Counted from the stretch's first letter, positions 1 through 12,100 are shown. The stretch is 64,000 nucleotides of DNA from Colletes latitarsis (GCF_051014445.1 NC_135137.1:25173501-25237500), one strand, 5' to 3'. The notes: generated by a model not told the origin, from the letters alone. Program-made: numbers and translations.

Positions 1-215
1 TCATTCTTAATTTTTCTAACAATTCATCGTTCATCCCTGACACTCAGTTTCTTATCAGACCTCTCTTTGAATTTATTCACTATATGGTCCTCTTCTTTGT
101 ATCGTTTTATTATACATTGAACTGTGCTTATACTTCGATTAATAATTTTACTAATTCCATTGTAACTTTTTTGTTTTTATAGTGATAAATAACTAATTCA
201 CGTTGATTTTTTGGT
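1..215 (-). pseudogene. Tc1-like transposase, N-terminal helix-turn-helix fragment
   Basis: Read on the minus strand, this stretch encodes a Tc1-type DNA-binding start. It has a QRELVIYHYKN segment, then SYNGISKIINRSISTVQCIIKRY, which is the paired-like helix-turn-helix that binds the element's own terminal repeats. After that comes a basic RSDKKLSVRDER stretch leading to the second helix-turn-helix. A one-base frameshift lies near the KNKK/SYNG junction and a TGA replaces a residue after DER, so it is dead. The catalytic DDE part would lie before base 1, outside the window. Similar N-terminal halves occur at 33.7 kb and 63.0 kb, which suggests related Tc1 families. Confidence 0.6.
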
Positions 216-693
216 AGAACAACGCATATAACAATCAGAATGCTGCTAAATCAGCTAGATTCAATCGTTGCTAAGCATTGTTACATAAAAAACAATTGGG
301 GATTCACCGGATTTCCAACGTTACCAACAGTGTACGATTTTTACTGACAGCTAAGTTTCATACGCAATCTCAAATTTTATTTAATTTACTGAGCTTTACT
401 AAAGCTTTTTTTTATATTGTTGTTATGTGTCAAATAAAAAAACATTACACCACATACCTCTATACGAGTTTCAATAATTTTGTACAATTTTCATGTTCTG
501 TTGAAAAAATATCGGTTGAAACGCTAGGTATACGATTTTAAGTAACAGTCACTTTATATTTGGATTTGTGTGATTCTAAGAACAAATAATATGGAAGGAA
601 CGTCTTTATTACGCCCTGATATTGTTTAACGTCCATATTCCCTTTCTCAAAATGTATTAGTTTTGACCCCTTGAGTCGTAATGCAAGACCATA
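216..693. other. AT-rich spacer, no gene seen
   Basis: About 480 bases of AT-rich sequence between the Tc1-like fragment and the hAT element. The one open frame of 87 codons here lacks an ATG start and any domain. I see no repeat shared with the rest of the window. Confidence 0.4.
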
Positions 694-1556
694 TTCATCA
701 CTAGACTGCAGATGTTTATGTTAATAAAATATGTCAAAATATGTACTAATAATATACCAAAATACAGGAATGTGCAAATTATATTCAAAATATCTTCAAA
801 TAATTTTATTACTTAAACATAATAATAATTAATTATAATTTAAATTACAATATGTTACGAGTATTTTTTCAATATTGTCAAGAGTTAGTTGATGACGTGT
901 GTCGCATAACCATTAAGTAGATTATTTAATTTATTTAATCTTCCATTAATTCATTATTTTTTAAATGCTTTAAAGGAAAGTTGATTTCCATTTACCAGTT
1001 TGGTAAAAATCAACATTAAGTAAAATAATTCAGTTGAGATTGAGAATCCACTTAAGGGTTAAAGTCAATTTATAAGCTGAGAACGAATGCTCAGCATTAC
1101 AAGATGTGATTGTGGCATATTTGAACTTGCTGAAATAACGTGCTTTAATTGTTTTAGTTCCTTTAGCAATCTGTTGTCATAAAATTCGTTTACTTAGAAC
1201 CCATCTGTCAAGAATATTTCAGAATTACTGATTCACAAGAAGTATGAATAGGTATGTTGTCATGTCTACCATGACTGTCGTATACAAACGTTGAATTAGT
1301 AGACTTAAATAGATGTTCGGAAACCTATATAAGCATTAATTTGATGAAAAGAAATGCAATAAACATATATGACATATGCAGTATGTTTCGACATACGTTT
1401 TTATACAAAATATGCAAAACATATGCCTTATGCAAAATAAAAAATATATTTTTAAGAACCTCTAGTGATGAAATAAACTTCTATTTAGGATTTACTCTTT
1501 TATCTATTTCCAAGGACCGTATACATTTGCATAAACATCAACAGTCTATTCATCAC
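694..1556 (-). mobile_element. Non-autonomous hAT element, copy 1, with 8-bp target duplication
   Basis: The body (702-1548) starts TAGACTGCAGATGTTTATG and ends in the inverted form CATAAACATCAACAGTCTA. It is flanked on both sides by the exact 8-mer TTCATCAC (694-701 and 1549-1556), the duplication length typical of hAT transposases. At 847 bp it is far shorter than an autonomous hAT. It keeps only the C-terminal end of a transposase on the minus strand. A second copy in opposite orientation lies at 47437-51006 and carries two LTR insertions that this copy lacks. Confidence 0.85.
1030..1127 (-). pseudogene. hAT transposase C-terminal dimerisation fragment
   Basis: The minus strand reads a short frame ending in a stop with the core SCNAEHSFSAYKLTL. 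This corresponds to the hAT C-terminal dimerisation motif (S-x-E-R-S-F-S-x-x-K). That region normally lets hAT transposases oligomerise. The arginine of the motif is His here, and everything upstream is missing. The second hAT copy has the matching stretch with ERSFSAYKL at 49650-49745, closer to the family consensus. This is a remnant, not a working gene. Confidence 0.65.
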
Positions 1557-1668
1557 AGATTGGGAATATTTCACTGATTGTTGTACACATTCTGAATAGT
1601 ATTGCTCATTTGGCTGTCTTTTCACAAATTGAGCACTATTTGTAACTGTTTTTAACTGTATTTCGTCG

Positions 1669-2040
1669 CTAAATACGACTTACTGAGTTTATCAAAATTT
1701 GTAAAATTTTAGTAATTTCTCTAAGATGACAAAATCTTTGCATACATGATAAATTCATATTAGATACCATTTCCCAATCTGCTATAGTATATTTATAATG
1801 AGCCTTTGTCCATTCCAATTGTGATTTCTTTATTTTGTCTGTCAATTTGAGTCTTTTTACTGGCCGTTTACATTTAATATTTGCTTCATACAAACATCTT
1901 TTCAACACCCTTTTAGCTATTTTCAATCCATTGTTATTTGAACTTTGCACCATCATGGCAGTCATTGCATGGCGGATTCCTAATGTCATCTTAATTATTC
2001 TGCGGCCTGTCCTTCATGTAGTCACTCGTTTACCATGACA
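1669..2040 (-). pseudogene. Tc1-like transposase, middle fragment
   Basis: The minus-strand frame contains a short segment matching the stretch just before the catalytic core of Tc1 transposases. It runs GLKIAKRVLKRCLYEANIKCKRPVKRLKLTDKIKKSQLEWTKAHYKYTIADWE in blocks: an arginine/lysine-rich DNA-binding segment, then the K-x-L-T-x-x-x-K/R-x-x-R-L-x-W-x-x-x-H motif. The expected F-S-D-E-S catalytic block after W is not in frame, so a shift follows. The remnant is about 100 codons of an expected ~340. It is separate from the fragment at 1-215, because the order of the two parts is the reverse of a single minus-strand gene. Confidence 0.55.
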
Positions 2041-3344
2041 GGATGATCGCTTATTCAACTGTATAAATATATTGTTTTTATACAACATGCGATTCTTCGG
2101 GCCGTTTGACGCGAAATACTAGTATTTTTCGTGATTTCTCGCTGTAATAGAATACATTCCACCTTTTAGAAGATCAACAATGTATGTCTCTTTTTCAACT
2201 GATACGTCTGCTTGCTTTTCCCCATAAATTTTTTACTGCAAATCTCGATTTCGATTTCGTTCTCCAATAATCCATGTACGATTGATTTATTTCTTAATCC
2301 TATTGTTCTCTGGTACTTTTTACACAGCCAAAAAGAAGTTCTTGATAAGTGTAACGCATTCATTCATCACTTTGATCATTCGGTCCGCTCGGTCCGCTAT
2401 TGCTCGTATCCCGGAGTAAATTCTACAATTTTACAGTATCAGATTAAAGAATGACAGTAAAATATAAACCAATTTGTAATAAAAATTTGGACAATCATAG
2501 ACAACTTGCAATTTATAACACAGAATTATAGTTAAAAAAATGAATTTTTACGGATAATCCTAATTCGATGGCATGGGTTATAGGTTATGGGACTGTATAA
2601 GTTAACATGATAATTTGGTATTTTCAAACTAATTAGTATAAAATTCTTAACTTACAAGTAGTACTATTTGTTAGTAAGGGCAAATGAAATTTATCCACTC
2701 AGAGAATATTAGAAATTTTAAACATATTGATATTAACGATGCATAACAGTTTCGAAGTTCGAAGTATTGTGCCGAGATCGTAAATTGTCAAGTATCTGCA
2801 AACTATTTGACATAGAGTCAAGGGTATAAGTTGCTCACTCCGCCTAATCCTCTCTAGAAATTTCCACCTTTTGATTCTTAACAATTACACTAGTTCGATA
2901 TTTCTTGTTCAAAACCGTCGTCACGCAATACATTCGTGGATGTGATCGATTTAGACAATAATGACAATCCGTGTGACTGCAGGTGGTATAACTAATTTAA
3001 TTTGTCGTCAATTTACAATCTCTGTATTGTATAAGTTCCACACTAATTTAGAGAATAGAACCTTTTTGATCGTGTAGTAGTTCCCACATAATAAAAGCGT
3101 TTCAAAGAAATGAATTGTATACGGCAATTCTCAGTGAAGACGTTGCTGGATTTAGAAAGAAGAACCACTCCAACGATGTCATTAGTCACCTTACATTCTT
3201 GTAAAATTTTTCTATTTGTTGATAGGATCATCGAGATAGTTTGTATTTTGAAACACTTCACCTAGTGAAATTATGACATCTGATATATGTATGTTGTGAT
3301 CAATTAAGAAAAAATAAGAAACAATAGGTGTTAATCGACTAAGA
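2041..3344. other. No clear feature
   Basis: About 1.3 kb of AT-rich sequence. The part next to 2041 may be further Tc1-like remnant (minus-strand segment with ISRQTARR), but frames are broken. Nothing else is recognisable on either strand. Confidence 0.3.
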
Positions 3345-4702
3345 TCATTGAATGGGAATAAAATGAGTTCCCATCGTGACAAAGCTAAATCACACATAGA
3401 AGAAAATGGATAAAAAAAATTATGTGAAGTTGGCTGAGAAATTACATGTTTTATTTTACAAATATTATTCCACTAATTTTTACTTACTTTGTGCATTGCA
3501 ACATTTTTTTTTGTAGGTCAAATATTGTACATTTTAATGAAAAATCATAGAAATTTTATAGTAACAATATATTAAAGTTGTAAACAAGAATGAACGGAGT
3601 TATTAAGTAAGCAGATTATGACTACGTATTTTAAATGTCTAAATTTTAGTACAGAATTCAGTACGAACTTATGGGATGACGTAATACTACTATATCTATA
3701 TAGATACAGTCTTCATTTTCAAGCAGAATGTGTAGATGAAGTTATTTGTATTCAATCATTATTCACGCGTCTATTCTTGTTACACGGTTTGAAATGAGGT
3801 GTTTGAAAATAGTAAAGGCGAATACTCAATAATAGCATGTTTAGGGGTAAATGCGTTTCAAAAATTATTCATAAAGACCAACTCGTCAAAAAGTTCTGGT
3901 ACCTTTACAATTATATTAGAATTAATACTACGGTCAGAGACAAAAGTAAGTGGACAGGTGATGAAAATGAATATTAATGAAATTTAATCTGTGTTACATG
4001 ATCAAGCTTTATTTATTATTTATCTTTAGAATATGCAGATTATTTAATTAACAATTTTAATATGTACACTTTATATAAACTCAAATTGAGTTTAAATAAG
4101 ATATGAATCAATTAGAAGAGTACAAAAGCAAGTGGACACTACTAATAATCGATATTAATACTTAGTACATATTGTCATCTTTTGTCTTAAAGGGTTACAC
4201 TACAATGAATGTCTTAACATCATATCAACTTTTTGCAATTTTTTCTTAGGAGATTAATATAAATTAAACATTTCATAATACGCCCATTATTATACAACTA
4301 TTAGGAAATATGTACATATTTTTTCTTTTTTTCTTTATATCCGCCTCGCTGTAGCACCTTCTCAGGTAATGACCCTCTATGATGGCGCCGACGACGGTCA
4401 CACTTTTTGAGCTGGAACCAAAAAGGAAAATTTTTTCAATTCCACATAAAATTTGCTAGCCATGTACGTTGGATTTTTGTAGAAATCGTACATGTTTGAA
4501 AAAGAAACGTCGAATTCTAACAAAAAATTGTGTATAAAAATACTTGTAGCAGAAAAATTTTTTAACAGATCAGAAAACTCTTACGTACTTGGCTAGATAA
4601 TTTAATAGGACAAATTTTGTGGAAATTTGAAGTTAATTAGATTAAAATTCTTAAAGCTATCGGTGTCACCATTTGAAAAATGTAATTTTGAGAAGAATGA
4701 GT

Positions 4703-4946
4703 TTAACACTTTACCGACCGGTACCGATTGACCCTAGGTTACATATCTACTGCTTCTTGTACTTATAGGAATATTAAATAAAACTTTGCGACAGTGTTTA
4801 CCATATTGTTCTCCGTCTATTATTATAGGGTAATTAAATTTAGTGATATTTTTTATTTTCATGACAACCGATTAATAAGCTACCGGACGGTAAACTGTTG
4901 AGCGGTAAAAAGCCGATTAATAGGCTATCGGTCGGTAAAGTGTTAA
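4703..4946. mobile_element. piggyBac-like MITE (TTAA ends), family 1
   Basis: A 244-bp element bounded by TTAA on both sides with inverted ends TTAACACTTTACCGACCG and its complement. The right end has an internal tandem duplication: CCGATTAATA...GGTAAA occurs at 4868 and again at 4913. It has no coding capacity. TTAA targets and a C-A-C start suggest mobilisation by a piggyBac-type transposase. Confidence 0.65.
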
Positions 4947-5099
4947 AATTGTAGTTCGTGATTTTTACTGTACCACACACGATTGCAATTGGCTTTAAAC
5001 TCATGAAAAAATGGGAATTATACGTCTAGAACAGCGGGATATTATTTTAAGAACTACAAATTCAGCATATAAAAAGAATTCTATCCTAATTCTAAGAAA

Positions 5100-5760
5100 A
5101 CTAACAATTCAGCAAATACATAAAAAGAAATTCGATGTTTTTTCATTTTCATCGTGGTGTAATCCCTTAATTGCAGTCTCTTATAGACGAGGTATATTGT
5201 TTATGAGACTTTCTATACAATCTTTATCAATACTTTCAAAGACTAATCTTGAATCATTAAAGAAATTCATTTTATTCTCGCTCGTTTAAAAGAACTTTGA
5301 AATCCAATATACATCACAAATTCTGTATTGGATTCAATTCAAGGCTTTGTCGTGACCATTCGACTAATTTAATATTTGAATCGCTAAAACAATTCATACT
5401 TTGTTGGCAACGTGTTTTAGATTGATTCCTGTTGAAGAATAAATTTTCCTTTAAATTCAATTTTACTATTGGCTTTTTCACATTTTCATTTATAATGTCA
5501 ATGTATTCGTCTCTGCATTTGTAATACCATCATTTGATACTATAGTTTCAATCTCACTCCATGAGAACAGCCCCACATTAACAAAGAGCCGCCATCAAAT
5601 TTAACTGTGAATGTAACGAATATGTAATATGTTTCATTTTTTCCTCCTCTAAACTTGTTGCTTTCTTTTTCATTGTCGCATCTCAAATTTTGATTTGTCG
5701 GACAATAATGTTTTCTCCTAGAATTATATACGCATGTCAATATACTTTTTAACAAAAGCT
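5100..5760 (-). pseudogene. Tc1-like transposase, catalytic-domain remnant
   Basis: Minus-strand fragments, from high to low coordinate, follow the order of a Tc1 DDE domain. TVKFDGGSLLMWGC (about 5595) is the V-K-F-G-G-G-S-x-M-V-W-G-C block between the first and second catalytic acids. YIDIINENVKK...KLNLKENLFF follows. Then comes SDSNIKLVEW-SRQSLELNPIQNL, which is the third catalytic block. In that block the usual S-P-D-L-N-P-I-E-N has become S-L-E-L-N-P-I-Q-N, so the final catalytic Glu is Gln, and a stop follows directly. A C-terminal piece (SRLVFESIDKDCIESLINN) completes it. There are several frameshifts; it is inactive. Confidence 0.65.
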
Positions 5761-6545
5761 AGACGTTGCTATAGATTTCTTTTCTGAATATGAGGTTTAC
5801 GCCCAGCCCTGCAGGATTTTAGTTCTACCTCGTGCAATTTTTGTTTTGTTGATTTTGTTAATACATCTGTCCTAGTGTACTATTTCGACATTTTTAAAAA
5901 ATTCGACGATATTCTTGTATAGTAGAAGGAGTGTTTTCGTCCATAGCGTATTGAATTTACTGTAGTATTGTAAACCAAATATTCTTTATACATTTTTTCC
6001 ATCGTATATTTTGATACTACGTACAATACTTCTGGTATATATGTAGTAGAACAATTTAACTTAATACGACAGTTTGATGGAAATAAATTACGAATTTGAT
6101 ACGGTTCTATTTGTTTTCAAATGAGCACTGGAAAATTTGTCCAATACCACTGTGTGTAAGCATGACTTACATATAATGTTTGTATGCATTTCTTGTCTCG
6201 CAATAATACGTTAACCGGGTGTTCAGTTATTTTTGTCCTCTTATAATTGGTTGCTTTTTTGTTTAAATTCAATTTGAGTTTGCATAAAGTGAAAATATTG
6301 ATTTCCATTGTTAATTAAATAATCAGCATACTCTAATGATAGGTAATAAGTAAAACTTAAACATATAACGTTGATGCTATGTCGTTTTTATCACTTGTCC
6401 GTTTACTTTTTGTTGAGTTCACTTTTACCTTCTCCAAACACCCCATTTGAATCCGTGTAACAAGAATAGACGTATGAATAATTATTGAGTATCTACAAAT
6501 AATTTTATCTAGACATTCTGTTCGAAAATGGAGACTGTATCTATA

Positions 6546-7022
6546 TACAGGGTGTTTGGTAACTGATGCTACAAGCGAAAAGGGGATGATTCTACATGAA
6601 AAAATAAGTCTAAAATATACAATAAAAATTTTTCATGTGAGGCTTTATTTTCGAGAAAATCGGCTTTGAATTTTCGCCGGTTACGCGTGCACTTGATCAT
6701 GTCTTGTTATAACATATCTCGCTGTAGATCATTGTCTCGATTTAAGTTTATGTTGATAAACACTTCCAGTGTCATGGAATTGTTTATTAACTTAAACTTA
6801 AACTTAAACTGCAATAGTACCCATCGAGACAATGATCTACAGCGAGATATGTTATAACAAGACATGATCAAGTGCACGCGTAATCGGCGAAAATTCAAAG
6901 CTGATTTTTTCGAAAATAAAGCCTCACATGAAAAATTTTTATTCTATATTTTAGACTTATTTTTTCATGTAGAATCATCCCCTTTTTGCTTGTACCATCA
7001 GTTATATACCATACACCCTGTA
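6546..7022. mobile_element. Palindromic foldback element inserted at TA
   Basis: A 477-bp near-perfect inverted repeat with arms of about 200-240 bp and a short centre near 6740-6815. The ends read TACAGGGTGTTTGGTAACTG and the complement, and the insertion is at TA. The mirrored arms make both strands encode the same 25-residue start, which is a symmetry artefact and not a gene. The Tc1-like element's other arm (near 3691-3710) holds the uninterrupted sequence, so this is a later insertion. The ACAGGGTGTT end is shared with the MITEs at 12.1, 51.3 and 54.2 kb. Confidence 0.85.
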
Positions 7023-7590
7023 TATATAGAAATATTAGGTCATTCCATAAGTTCGTACTGAATTCTGTACTAAAATTTATATATTTCAAATGCGTCATTA
7101 AATTTCATGAATAGTCGTACTCCCCGTCTTATTTAACAACACCGTTCATTCTTTTTTTTTTTTAAAATTTAATATACTGTTACTATAAAACTTATTCAAT
7201 TTTTCATTAAAATGTAGTTCAATGCTGTGTTCTAATACATTGATATATTACAATATTTGTCCTACTAAAAAGTGTTGCAATACACAATGTAATAATTAGT
7301 GGAGCAATATTTGTATTATAAAATAAGCATGACAACATTTCCTAGCCAACTTCACATAATTTTTTTACGCATTTTTTCCACTTGTGATCTAGCTTTGTCA
7401 CAATGAAAACTCAAAATTTCATTGATATTCATCTTCATCATCTGTCCATTTACTTTTGTCCCTGGCTAAAGATAGTAATATTATACTAAACATAACTTCA
7501 TTGAGTTCATTGTTGCTCTTTCGAACGCTTGAAATGTTTAAAGATAAATGAATTTGACTGAAATTAAACAAGGTATGTGTTTGATTCCAG

Positions 7591-7706
7591 GTGCCGTGCT
7601 CGCATTACACCGAAGAGATGTGCGAAATCGGAAGCAGTGGCGTCAGCATCTTTAGGATGCAGACAATGATATCGGTGGTGTTGCTGCTTCTCGCGAGGTA
7701 CTTCAC
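7591..7706 (+). CDS. Candidate first coding exon, signal-peptide-like (partial)
   Basis: An acceptor-like TTTGATTCCAG ends at 7590, and a perfect donor GTAAGT begins at 7707. Between them an ATG at 7618 opens 29 codons plus two bases (phase 2). The peptide has a polar start (MCEIGSSGVSIFRMQ) and then a hydrophobic run, MISVVLLLLARYF, like a signal peptide core. The exon is GC-richer than the repeats around it and no transposon family explains it. Without splicing the frame stops at once (TAA inside the donor). I do not recognise the protein. The phase matches the terminal exon candidate at 43542. It could also be a chance ORF in a non-coding transcript. Confidence 0.35.
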
Positions 7707-10700
7707 GTAAGTGGTTAAGCACCACTCGTGGCCGGAAAAGGAGGACGATTTCCGTGCACAACGAGCGCCGTGTTGAAACCGGGGCCTTCCGTTCGTTTTC
7801 CGCTTCCGATTCGCCAAAGTATTTTTTTTTTTTCTTATTTTCGAAAAGAAACCAAGAAGAGAAAAGGGCACGCGCGCGAGCAAAGTGTCGAGTATCGAGA
7901 GGCATGGAGGAGGATAAGTGGAATGAGACAGAGAAAATTTGAGGGAGCAAGGTAAACCAAGGGAGAACGCGATCAAAGCAACGACACTGCGAGAAGAGAA
8001 GAAAGTTCCACCCACGTTCTTCTGTACGAAGTTCCCCTCTGCACTCGTGCGAGAAGTGTTTCTCTTTGACACGAAACTTGAGTCGCGTGAGGAAAACAAA
8101 AGGAAGAACGTGCTTTCAGATACCGTGACGAGCTTAATCAAGCAATCAGAAGGCACCAGCCAGAACACAAACGTGTCCGTTGAGCTTTTCGTTGGCCAGC
8201 TGCGGTTCGATACCTGCGTCGATGAAACCGATCTCGGATAATCGCTAGTTACGGAAGGATCACGTTGAATCAGCAAACGGGCAAGTGTCAAGAATATGCA
8301 AGGAGATCACGGAGATGGAACTGCGATCAACAGTTAAGACGTTCAAGACGTGTCCTGCTTTGGTTAGTTTCAGCTTTTATTTATGTACGCAGGAATGTAA
8401 TAGGTAAAAAAGAAAACAACGTAATTTGGAAAAAGAGCGTCGCGTATGCGAAGCTTGCTAAAAAGAGCCGTGAATGGTAGTCAAAATAATTTAATAAAAT
8501 TTTTAGTGCTTCAATATTAATCATCGTTATTAAAGAGAAAGAAGAAAATAAAGTATTCCTGACAGTTCAAAGGAACATTTTCTTCGAACTTGAATGCAGA
8601 AGGTATTCAACTTGCAAGTGATATGTGATTTATTAACGCATGTAACGAAATCGAGTCAATATCATGCATTATTTTCACACTCGAAGAAGGAAAATTAAAG
8701 ATGAAATTTTTTTGTTGAGATATCGTACAAAAAAAAAAAAAGAAAAAGAAACAAGAGCGTAGAATGCATCTGTTGATAGCGAGGAAGCCTTTGACTGTTC
8801 TTAATTTCCCATTTTTGGTTTTTGATCGGAAGAACTTGGACCATTACAAAGAGCTGAGTCTATCGTTTCTTCAGAAAATGCAGAATTGCTTTATCGATTC
8901 GTAAGTTGAAATCTAAAACTTCAGCAGAAGGAAGAGTTACTTCAACTTCGGGAAGAATTGAAAGGAAAAACAAGATGGGTGTAAGAGGCGGTCTTTTTTG
9001 GAAATCGTACACAGTCGACTGAAAATGTTTAATTGGAAAATGTCATCATTGGAGATTTGGTTCCAATTTTCCACTTTGATCTTCATGATTAGCGGAAAAG
9101 AAACTTGTGCAGGAAATCAACTAAATTTTTATATTTAGAATGTCATTAGATTTTCAGTCCACTAAATTTAAAAAGCAAAAGCAACAGTATAGAAAAACAA
9201 AGAAAATATAAACAAAATGCATCTTGTTAAAATAGTTTAATTTCCTACGTAGAGAGTGAAACATTTCTCATGTCATATGTTTTGTTGGCGAGGCTGCGGT
9301 ACTCAAGAACATACGAGATCGAAGAAAAAGAAATCGAAACGATGTTTTAAATATAAAATCTGTTCTGCCGCGAGTAACTTCGTTTTCAGACGATATAATA
9401 CACACGTCGATAATCATGGAACTCAACACGAGTCAAACAAAATCCGCAAACCATGTTCGTATCGTTATAATGAACACTCTATTTTGTCTCGCGATAAAAG
9501 TGGAGCGAACGCTTCTTACGACGAATGTTCCGCAAAACGTCGAACAAATGTTCAAGGACAGGAAAACAGGATCAGAGGAAAGAAGTTAAAGTGACGAAAC
9601 TCTCTGAAAGCGATTCAAGATGGAAAAGATGAAAAGATGCAGCGAGCTGATAGAAACACGAAGAAAAATCATTTTATGTCTTTTTGTCTCGGAATTCCTT
9701 TCAACTTGTAGATCACAAGCTCGTGGCATAAAGATAACGATGTTGTTAACAATGTTATTTGGAAGATGCTATCGTTGGGATAAGTTTTTCACCTTTTTGG
9801 CAAAGCTGGAGTCGATATTTTTCTTACAAAGAAGATACAACACGTAAAATACGAAAAGTCAGATGCAAATCCGTCTTGCGTCTTCCTGTTCCTCGATTGC
9901 TTGTGCTGTCATTGAGCGAGCATGCTCAGTGTGGGATAGTGAAGAAGTGGAAAGTGACGGTGACAAGGAACTACTAATAGTCGTTAATTGCATGCAAAAG
10001 TATGTCTGCATAGTATTTTCCGGAAATTATTTCTTTGAAGACAATGTCGTGGTGCAAAAATATAAGTTTATCGAAGACTGCTAATCTAGTATGTTGTTGC
10101 CAAAGGTATCCCATAGTTTCAAATTTACAACATTTTTGTAGATTTGTCTCTCGTTTCTTAAAGATTTCGTTGTTGCGACAACGTAGAATATACCGATACT
10201 GCCAACGTCAGTTTAAGTACTTGTTCTTCCACGATTTACAATTTTACAATTTCACGACGGTCGATCGAACAGTAGATTGCCAAAAGGAAATCGTTCAATT
10301 TAGGAACAATGAAGAGGTACTATCCATTTTTTCGATTCGAAGAAGGTATTTAATTCTTGAAGAGGAAAATGTCGAAATGAGTCTATCGTTAAGCACATCA
10401 CGTTGTTTCGTATCAAGGCCACTGTTACGAAAACAGATAGTTCTTGGCGTTTGCTCCTGTCTTCGACTTTATCGTTTGTCCAGAAAGTGGCGAGAGAAAC
10501 GCCAGCGTCGAAAAGAATTGTCGCTTGGTTCTCTATGCACTCCATTGAAGAGTGCATCGCAGATCGCAAGCGAACTGGAAACAAGGAAAAAGAAGCTTAT
10601 GGACCTCGCTGCGGCAAGAAGAGGATGGTGTTCTTCCGTTACGTGTCTTGAGCGATCACTGTAAGCAGAGAAAGATAACAGGTCGAGTTCTTGAAGAGTC

Positions 10701-12100
10701 GAGTTTCGCGTTGAAAAGGAATTACTTCCAGTGTGATGGGTCAGTAAAAGTTGCATCCAGATATCCGAGGTCTCGTGAAGTGGAGTTTCGCGAACTTGTG
10801 GATACCTGCTGACTCACTGCCAAATTCTTGATAGAATATTAATCTGGTAACTGCTTGGTTTAGCTGAACGAGTTTTCGTATTAATGATTATCAAGAGCTA
10901 TAGCTCGAAGATTAACGATTATTTTTGAAGAGAAAGTTACCTCATTTCCGTAGAAGTCTGTTTCATACTCCTTTGTTATTTACATAGTACCTAAAATCTT
11001 GATAGTGTCGTCAACGATTACTAAGAAGCAAAGAATCATGTTCGTTTCCTCGCTGTGTTGGGGTAAACCACTTAGAGAGCAAAGAACGCAAATAACAAAA
11101 CGGATTTCATAATTGAGAGTGATTCGTCAGTCAACTGCTTTGAAAGTATTTCATAACATAATAAAACAAGGAAAAGGATATATTTAGAGATTGGAGTGAC
11201 TGGTTATCTGATTAATTTATTAAAGATGGTATTATGTTGCTTGAAAAGTAGGAGATTGAGAGGAATTATAGGTCGAAGAATTTATCATCAAACCGTCTAC
11301 CCACTGACAAATAAATAATTCCTTCTTCTGAAGTACGTCTCGGAGATGGCTCAATTTAATTTTGAACGATCAATTCTCAAACGCTGAGAAAGTGTTGTGA
11401 AAAAGGTGACTATGGAGGAAGCGAAAAATGTCAGGACCAATAGACGAAAGAATGGAAATTATAAGATCTAAATGAATTATCCGCTAGAGCAGGAAAGGAA
11501 CGTGATCTATAATTTGAAGAGCAGATAGAATATTTTGTATCGAGGAAAACTATCGTTTCCTGAACTACTCTCGTAAATGCTGAGAGACCGATAATATTCT
11601 AAACGACGAAAGAGACAGGAACGGACATTGCAATAGGAAAGGAGAGGAAATGAATCGAGTGTCAGCTGCTTCGACGAGGGTCTGATTCTCGCGCATGTTC
11701 CGTTTCTACGTCGGTCTGAAACGCGTTCTAAATAGCAAGTAGCTTGCGAGCAGGAGAAAATCACTTTCGTCGCGCGATCGCGCGACATGTGCTACTACAC
11801 TCACGGAAAAATCACAGACGGAAGAGGATTTTGCTCTTTTGGTACGTACCGTTTCTATTTTAACCGGAAACGCGGGTCTGTTTGTAACGTGAGAAATATT
11901 CTCGATCTTTCGACAACCATATATCTGCAAAGCGATATTTTGCTACATATAATTCAACACAATGTTCTCGGATTATTTGAAACAATCTGCTGCAATGACG
12001 TCAAATAGTGAACCTAAGCTTTTTGTTAACCCTAATTACTAATATACGTATGTGTACGTGTTATTTGGCGATAAGAGAAACAAGACAGTAAGAACAACTA
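7707..12100. other. Higher-GC, repeat-poor block; possible UTR, intron or non-coding transcript
   Basis: About 4.4 kb with noticeably higher GC than the flanks and no recognisable transposon. It is purine-rich on the plus strand, with many GAAGAA and CGAAGA-type words. It contains many overlapping short open frames on both strands (up to 228 codons minus at 7605-8291, 209 codons plus at 10035-10664). None shows a domain, and the competing frames argue against coding. It sits directly downstream of the exon candidate, so intron or long non-coding exon are both possible. Confidence 0.3.
11769..11786. repeat. Perfect 18-bp CpG-rich palindrome
   Basis: GTCGCGCGATCGCGCGAC reads the same on both strands, with six CpG steps, in otherwise AT-rich DNA. 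Confidence 0.8.

Larger units (their letters stand above)
3345..7430 (-). mobile_element. Decayed Tc1-like element with ~600-bp inverted arms
   Basis: The left arm (about 3345-3990) is an inverted copy of the right arm (about 6375-7430 minus a 477-bp insertion). The arms enclose minus-strand Tc1-like transposase remnants. Inside the left arm a motif ACAAAAGTAAGTGGACAGGT (3933) recurs in direct orientation near 4121 as ACAAAAGCAAGTGGACAC. That ~190-bp spacing is the IR/DR layout of many Tc1-like elements. The inverted form occurs at 6385 and again near 7442. The interior also carries a TTAA-bounded MITE (4703-4946), and the right arm carries a palindrome (6546-7022). The outer ends are approximate. 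Confidence 0.6.

Noticed and set aside
6666..6898. Two 63-codon ORFs with the same first 25 residues on opposite strands
   Set aside because: They are the mirror images expected from the palindrome, not genes.
7605..8291. 228-codon minus-strand open frame
   Set aside because: It overlaps several plus-strand frames, has no domain, and is serine-rich with low complexity. It lies opposite the exon candidate with splice signals.
10035..10664. 209-codon plus-strand open frame
   Set aside because: No recognisable domain, and two antisense frames of similar quality overlap it. More likely chance in the higher-GC block.
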